A stretch of DNA of 64,000 nt from an uncultured Pirellulaceae bacterium (GTDB lineage: Bacteria > Planctomycetota > Planctomycetia > Pirellulales > Pirellulaceae). Under the pieces are notes generated by a model, which was not told where the DNA came from, did no database searches, and saw only the letters and a program-made list of their open reading frames with translations. This document shows, piece by piece, positions 59,071 to 64,000 of this stretch (position 1 is the stretch's first letter; every line of letters starts with the position of its first letter). A program made the position numbers and the translations under genes. Location: contig CALKCK010000027.1 of the NCBI GenBank assembly GCA_938083195.1, positions 1-64,000 of the forward strand, read 5' to 3'.

Positions 59071-59802
59071 ATGGCTGATTTTAAAACTCATATTACCACC
59101 AGCACCGCATTAGGGTTTCTCTATGGCGGCGTCGGTTACTTTGGCTTTGAGGTTCCTCTCGCGCATTGCATGATCGCAGGAAGCTTATGCAGCGTCGCCG
59201 GGATGCTGCCTGACCTCGATAGCAATTCTGGAAAACCACAGCGTGAAATGCTCTCATTTGTCTCAGTCATCATTCCCATGATGATGCTACCTCGCTTCGA
59301 AGCGATTGGCATGACAACTGAACATATGATCTTTGTTGCCGGTGTAATGTATGTCCTGATTCGATTTGGTATCGGAGGCCTATTCCGCCGATTTACGAAA
59401 CATCGCGGCATGTGGCATAGCATTCCCGCGGCGTTAATTGCGGGCTTGGTTACCTTTATGATCTGCCTTTCAAATGACCTGGAAATCCGCATCTACAAAT
59501 CGTGGGCAGTTGTACTCGGATTCATTTGTCATCTCGTGCTCGATGAAATCTATGCGGTCAACTGGGAAGGCAAACTTCCTAAGAAAAAGAAGAGCTTTGG
59601 CACGGCGATGAAGTTTTGGGGAAATTCGACATGGTTTAACGTGACTACCTATCTCAAATTGGCAATTTTGATCGGGGTAGTATTTAGCGATAACTATGTA
59701 ATGGACTGCTTTTGTGAGCCTCCCACTGAATCTCCAGCAACTACAGCACAGTGGGTTCGCAACCTCTTTTTACACGATCATGGCCAGACTCTGAATCGGT
59801 AA
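59071..59802 (+). CDS. Membrane-bound metal-dependent hydrolase (YdjM-like)
   Basis: MADFKTHITTSTALGFLYGGVGY...GMLPDLDSNSGKP...HRGMWHSIPAALIAGLVTFM...LGFICHLVLDEIYAVNW. Confidence 0.88.
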   Translation: MADFKTHITTSTALGFLYGGVGYFGFEVPLAHCMIAGSLCSVAGMLPDLDSNSGKPQREMLSFVSVIIPMMMLPRFEAIGMTTEHMIFVAGVMYVLIRFGIGGLFRRFTKHRGMWHSIPAALIAGLVTFMICLSNDLEIRIYKSWAVVLGFICHLVLDEIYAVNWEGKLPKKKKSFGTAMKFWGNSTWFNVTTYLKLAILIGVVFSDNYVMDCFCEPPTESPATTAQWVRNLFLHDHGQTLNR

Positions 59803-59854
59803 AATCTGATCACGCAATTCAACCTAGCTTTCAAGTCAGTTTCACTCAATTTGC

Positions 59855-60304
59855 TTAAAACTGTTTTCGGCTGTCGAGGAGAATAGTTACGGGGCCATCA
59901 TTCACAAGCTCCACGGCCATCTCAGCTTGAAAGATACCAGTCTGCACCGGCACACTTAAGAGACGACAGGATTCGATGAATTCCTGATACAAACGTCGCG
60001 CCAGCTCTGGCTTGGCCGCACGCACGAAACTGGGACGTTTGCCCTTTTTCACATTACCGAGGAGTGTGAACTGACTAATGACTAGTAAAGACCCCTGAGT
60101 ATCCAATAGCGAACGATTCATCTTTCGTTCGGCATCTTCGAAAATCCTTAGCCCGGTAATTTTTCCGACCAGATAATCCAGGTCCGCTTTTTCATCACCA
60201 ACTTCTACTCCGAGAAAAACAAGCAGTCCACAGTCAATTCGGCCCACCGTTTCACCCTCGACAGCAACCGAGGCCCGAGTTACGCGTTGTACAACCGCAC
60301 GCAT
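59855..60304 (-). CDS. dtd: D-aminoacyl-tRNA deacylase
   Basis: MRAVVQRVTRASVAVEGETVGRIDCGLLVFLGVEVGDEKADLDYLVGKITGLRIFED; SQFTLLGN; NDGPVTILLDSRK. Confidence 0.97.
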   Translation of the reverse strand: MRAVVQRVTRASVAVEGETVGRIDCGLLVFLGVEVGDEKADLDYLVGKITGLRIFEDAERKMNRSLLDTQGSLLVISQFTLLGNVKKGKRPSFVRAAKPELARRLYQEFIESCRLLSVPVQTGIFQAEMAVELVNDGPVTILLDSRKQF

Positions 60305-60315
60305 GAAGGAACCCT

Positions 60316-61533
60316 TTACCTCTCGAAGGTTTCATTGCTTTTTTCTGCAGACTGCGACTCACTCGAGAAGCCAAATTTTTTAATTCGAGCGATGTAGTCC
60401 TCGGTCACATCCACCTTTTCAACGTCAATGTAGTTAGCCCTAAAAGAGCTGTCAGAGAGATTGGTAAGTTCTTGAAATCTGGAAAAGTCGATATTGATCA
60501 GTTTCAGTTCCTTTTTCGCCGATTTACTACCAAGGTTAGAAAACCTTGAAAAACTCATCCGCCTCGGAACATAAGACAATGTCGAATTCACACCAAAGGT
60601 AATCTCAACAGAATGTGGAAAATGAGACGGCAATGAAGCCCAGGCAGGCTCTTCAGTCGTCAGGGCTTTACCAGTCAATTGGGCGATGGTCTCAGCATTC
60701 AAGACTCCCCGAAGCACCACATCACCATTTGCTTGCTGCTTTTTTTCTTCGAAATCAAAAGCAGCGGATAAATGACGCATGGTGCAAGCGATTCCGCCAG
60801 AGGCAACCCACCCCGTAGGAACCATAGCGCTCGTCGTGTCAGCCATACTTGCTCTTAACTCATCCAAATTCACGAATTCAAGCGAATCCTTTCGGTCGAC
60901 CAATCCACTATCGGAAAACTTTTGCAATTTGAAAACAATTTTCCCATCACACAGCTGGTGAATCAAAACGGGGTTGGACTTGTTGGCAAACTCTAGGACT
61001 AAACTCGATTTTTGAGTCCCCTGCCCCATTTGATAATACTTTCCATTGGCCGCTACTTCCTGATCGAAAATCCACCCAGTCATGGAAACATCCACTTCAA
61101 AGGGCATCGAATGAGCAAGAGAATTGGAAACATCCAACAGAAAACGACGAGCACTTTGGCTCACTTTGGCAAGTTCTCTTCCGGTAACGCTTCCCTTCCG
61201 AACCGGGGAAGAGGTTTCTTCCTGCCGCACCGCTTGTGGGATTTCTTCTTCATAAGTTACCTGGGCGACCTGCGAATTGACCCGGCTTCCTTTGCCTAAA
61301 CGCTCAGTCAACACCTCGCGTTCCCGATAAACCCGAATTGGCAATGCGATTTCTGGGTCGGTGAGCCGTGGAAGCCGCTGCAGTTCTGCCTGTCCCTGCC
61401 CAACGAACTCGATGTGAGACTCATTTGAATCCAAAACAACGCCACTTGACTTTGCGGGTCCGGCTAGCTGGGTCAGCCACAAAAGACTTCCGGCTGCTAG
61501 CAAAGCGACGGCAAGGGGTAATTCTTGCTTCAT
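60316..61533 (-). CDS. Hypothetical secreted protein
   Basis: Signal-like N-terminus LPLAVALLAAGSLLWLTQLAGPA; long ORF in coding context; no family recognised. Confidence 0.65.
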   Translation of the reverse strand: MKQELPLAVALLAAGSLLWLTQLAGPAKSSGVVLDSNESHIEFVGQGQAELQRLPRLTDPEIALPIRVYREREVLTERLGKGSRVNSQVAQVTYEEEIPQAVRQEETSSPVRKGSVTGRELAKVSQSARRFLLDVSNSLAHSMPFEVDVSMTGWIFDQEVAANGKYYQMGQGTQKSSLVLEFANKSNPVLIHQLCDGKIVFKLQKFSDSGLVDRKDSLEFVNLDELRASMADTTSAMVPTGWVASGGIACTMRHLSAAFDFEEKKQQANGDVVLRGVLNAETIAQLTGKALTTEEPAWASLPSHFPHSVEITFGVNSTLSYVPRRMSFSRFSNLGSKSAKKELKLINIDFSRFQELTNLSDSSFRANYIDVEKVDVTEDYIARIKKFGFSSESQSAEKSNETFER

Positions 61534-61796
61534 GAATCGGATATGCGGATTTTTCCAAAGAATTGTGTTGTGACGGGCCGAACTAACATCTACGTAGCCA
61601 ACCCGCGCAGGATTGCGTGCCCGTAAGGGCGGGCATCTTAGGAGGGGCGGACCATAGGGTCTACGGCAGTTTGCTGTTGAAACAGCGAAAACAAAACACT
61701 TTTACAACCCAGACTTTTGATTGCACGTGCCACGAGGCCCGGGCAGAGTCGGCAAGCCGAGCAGTTTCGGCAAAAAAACCTTTAAGGGGGAATCTG

Positions 61797-62915
61797 ATGT
61801 ACGCACGTTATGTAACGGGCATCACAATGCTGGCGTTAGCCACTTTGACTACTTCGGCGCTCGCATACCAAGTGCCAGGTGCCCGCACTGGAATTCCGGT
61901 AGGGCATAATTTGCCTCCGGCTCAAATGCTCATGGAGCCAGGCCCCGGCGTCGGCGGTCCCGGCCCAGGCGTTCTCAACCGATCGATGCGAAGCGGTCCA
62001 ATGCAGAATGCAAGCTATGGATCTTTTGGGGTGGCAACAACCCAAAACGTACAGGTCCTGTTTGATCAACCTAAAATGATGAAAATCTCTTGGGACGTTT
62101 CCGCCGTTGGAATGTACGACTCAACACCTTTGGTCGTTCCGGGTCGACAAAATTTTGCTCAAGGTGGCATCTTCCGTCTGAAAGTGACCGAAATTGAAGG
62201 TCGCCCTGGGATGGAACTCTATCCAACTCTTGAGATTGGCCGAGCGAACACACGAACTGCCGCCTACCTTTCTCACGCTGCAGTTCCCGTTCAACTAACT
62301 CAAGAAGATTTCGACCAAGTCGCAGCAGCTAACTTTGTCACCAAAGTTATCTATGTTCCCGATCCGGAATTTCAAGAGTTAGCACTAGCTGGCGTTGACA
62401 CCATTGTCAGCACTCGCCTCGATCCCGGTGTCGATCCGATTACCGAAGCAGATCGTCGCGGATCCATTCTTGCAATCGTAAGAATGGGTAACAAAGACCT
62501 TGAGGTACCTGGTTCAGACCCAGCTGTTGCAGCTGGCGGTCCAATCATGATGGGTGGCGGAGTTTCAGATTATATCTCTGGAGTTACAGGTCCAAACTAC
62601 GGAATGCCGATGACCGGCACCAACATTGGCTTGCCTGGCCCTCCCCACATTCCTCTTGGTGGGCCTGCAGGACTGCAGCGGTACGACATGTACAACCACA
62701 CGGCGATGCAAATCCCAACGCCAACTCAAAAAGTTGATGTCCACATGCGTCAGCGACCAGGACTTAGCTATCCATCACCGGTGAACAAAGTGCTCATCGA
62801 TGAAAGAACTATTCGACCGTCTCGTATGAACACGCAACCACCAGCAGACATGGTTCGTGGAGTTCTTCCTCCGGACTGCCCTCCAGGGCAACTCGGAAAT
62901 CGATTCCGTCGCTAG
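61797..62915 (+). CDS. Secreted protein, paralog of 63069-63782; likely start at 61797
   Basis: ATG 61797 after an AAGGGGG Shine-Dalgarno-like run; signal peptide; shared QLTQEDFDQVAAANFVTKVIYVPDPE...DPITEADRRGSILAIVRMG block. Confidence 0.78.
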   Translation: MYARYVTGITMLALATLTTSALAYQVPGARTGIPVGHNLPPAQMLMEPGPGVGGPGPGVLNRSMRSGPMQNASYGSFGVATTQNVQVLFDQPKMMKISWDVSAVGMYDSTPLVVPGRQNFAQGGIFRLKVTEIEGRPGMELYPTLEIGRANTRTAAYLSHAAVPVQLTQEDFDQVAAANFVTKVIYVPDPEFQELALAGVDTIVSTRLDPGVDPITEADRRGSILAIVRMGNKDLEVPGSDPAVAAGGPIMMGGGVSDYISGVTGPNYGMPMTGTNIGLPGPPHIPLGGPAGLQRYDMYNHTAMQIPTPTQKVDVHMRQRPGLSYPSPVNKVLIDERTIRPSRMNTQPPADMVRGVLPPDCPPGQLGNRFRR

Positions 62916-62933
62916 TGCTCTTTAGAATTCTCA

Positions 62934-62971
62934 CGAGCCGCGATGGCGAAAGTCATCGCGGCTCGTTTTTT
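62934..62971 (+). terminator. Rho-independent terminator
   Basis: cgagccgcgatg-gcgaaagt-catcgcggctcg-tttttt: perfect 12-bp stem. Confidence 0.95.
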
Positions 62972-63068
62972 GCACTTCGCTTTGGAGTGGCAGAAATAAT
63001 GAAGGACGACCAGTCACGTTCCAAATTCGCAGATGGTTTAAACCTGATGTCGAAACTTAACGAGTAAA

Positions 63069-63782
63069 ATGATGAAGCATCCCTTTGCAAATAACCTCAT
63101 CCTGCTGGCTGTCATCTCAACTCTTGTGATGAGCACGGCATCTGTATCAGCGCAACAGCGCACCCGACATCACTTGATCGATGGCAACATGGTACCCGGC
63201 GCCGCTGCCGATCACTATCGTCTTGGCAATCCCGCGCTACGTGGGCACGTTCAACCGGTTCGATTGATTACTCCGAAGGGGACAAACATCGAAGTCGGAA
63301 CTGGAAATAGCTTTATACAAACGAATGCTTCAAAAGCTTCTTTGGCCATGCAAATCGGCCCCGTATATCGATTTAAGCTGACAAATGTTCCTCGCTACGA
63401 AGGAAAGTCGCTGTATCCCTCCATTGAACTTCTCAACCGACTTAATCCACCTCAAGGACTCGAGAATGAGTTCCCCGTCGAAGTTGTCTTAACGCAAGAA
63501 GATGTCGTCGACGCGATGCGGGGCAGCCTCGTAACCAAGGTGATTTATCTAGAAAATCCTGAAAACGCCCTGCCTCAACGGCACATGGCGGATCAGCAAC
63601 CGACAATCGACATCAGTGGTGCCAGAGATCCATTGCGGGAAGCAGAGCGATTGGGGCGTCCAATGGCAATCCTGAGAATTGGCTCACGCATACCTTTGGC
63701 GACCGACGAAGTAAACCTTTTCAACTTTAACGCACCGCTGGCGGCTCAACTGCCCGACCCTACTCCAGATCCTGCGAAATAA
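63069..63782 (+). CDS. Secreted protein, paralog of 61797-62915
   Basis: Signal peptide; VVLTQEDVVDAMRGSLVTKVIYLENPE...ARDPLREAERLGRPMAILRIGS aligns with the preceding gene. Confidence 0.78.
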   Translation: MMKHPFANNLILLAVISTLVMSTASVSAQQRTRHHLIDGNMVPGAAADHYRLGNPALRGHVQPVRLITPKGTNIEVGTGNSFIQTNASKASLAMQIGPVYRFKLTNVPRYEGKSLYPSIELLNRLNPPQGLENEFPVEVVLTQEDVVDAMRGSLVTKVIYLENPENALPQRHMADQQPTIDISGARDPLREAERLGRPMAILRIGSRIPLATDEVNLFNFNAPLAAQLPDPTPDPAK

Positions 63783-63864
63783 GACAAGGGCCGTGCAACC
63801 ATATGGGATCGTGATTCTTACTTAATCCGCCCAGCCACAATCGACTCTCAATTCGGAACAAGTA

Positions 63865-64000
63865 ATGACACGAAAACAGAAACATTTCTCCGGATTCCTG
63901 GCCAGCATTACAGTCATTGGAAGTTTAGTTTTCGGCGGTGCTGACTCACACGCACAAGACGGATTCGACCGACTGCTCAAAAGAGCTTCACTTCCCGAAA
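63865..64000 (+). CDS. Partial CDS running off the window, secreted protein (N-terminus only)
   Basis: MTRKQKHFSGFLASITVIGSLVFGGADSHAQDGFDRLLKRASLPE..., open to the window end. Confidence 0.6.
   Translation, partial: MTRKQKHFSGFLASITVIGSLVFGGADSHAQDGFDRLLKRASLPE

Noticed and set aside
1-64000. CRISPR array, transposon, prophage or toxin-antitoxin module
   Set aside because: No spaced direct repeats, transposase/integrase motifs, phage structural genes or recognisable TA pairs were seen; the only short regular repeats are coding tandem repeats.

Overview
Chromosomal window with a strongly planctomycete-like gene complement (DUF1549/DUF1553 and DUF1501 proteins, sulfatases, a TIGR03000-type protein, PEP-CTERM, TadE/TadG). 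It is densely packed with mostly housekeeping genes: hemD, rpsT, an RsuA/RluB-type pseudouridine synthase, gpmI, pgi, mazG-like, PII, clpX, holA, lemA/M48, pcm, asd, truA, accA, alkD-like, cvpA-like and dtd. Between them lie lineage-specific secreted or membrane proteins. I saw no rRNA, convincing tRNA, CRISPR array, transposase or prophage. The observations most worth checking are: (1) a two-repeat L7/L12-C-terminal-like gene at 57073-57477 (-), interrupted by one in-frame TAA exactly where the other repeat has Glu; (2) a 28-bp XerC/XerD dif-like sequence at 57543-57570, next to that gene; (3) a hairpin-rich 5' leader (about 61590-61796) before a secreted-protein gene that belongs to a local paralogous pair; (4) in-frame tandem repeats forming charged tails on a TadE protein and on both ends of a pseudouridine synthase; (5) a divergent-T-loop PII protein; and (6) dispersed PEP-CTERM/exosortase-associated components. 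All family names come from motif recognition by eye; no searches were run.
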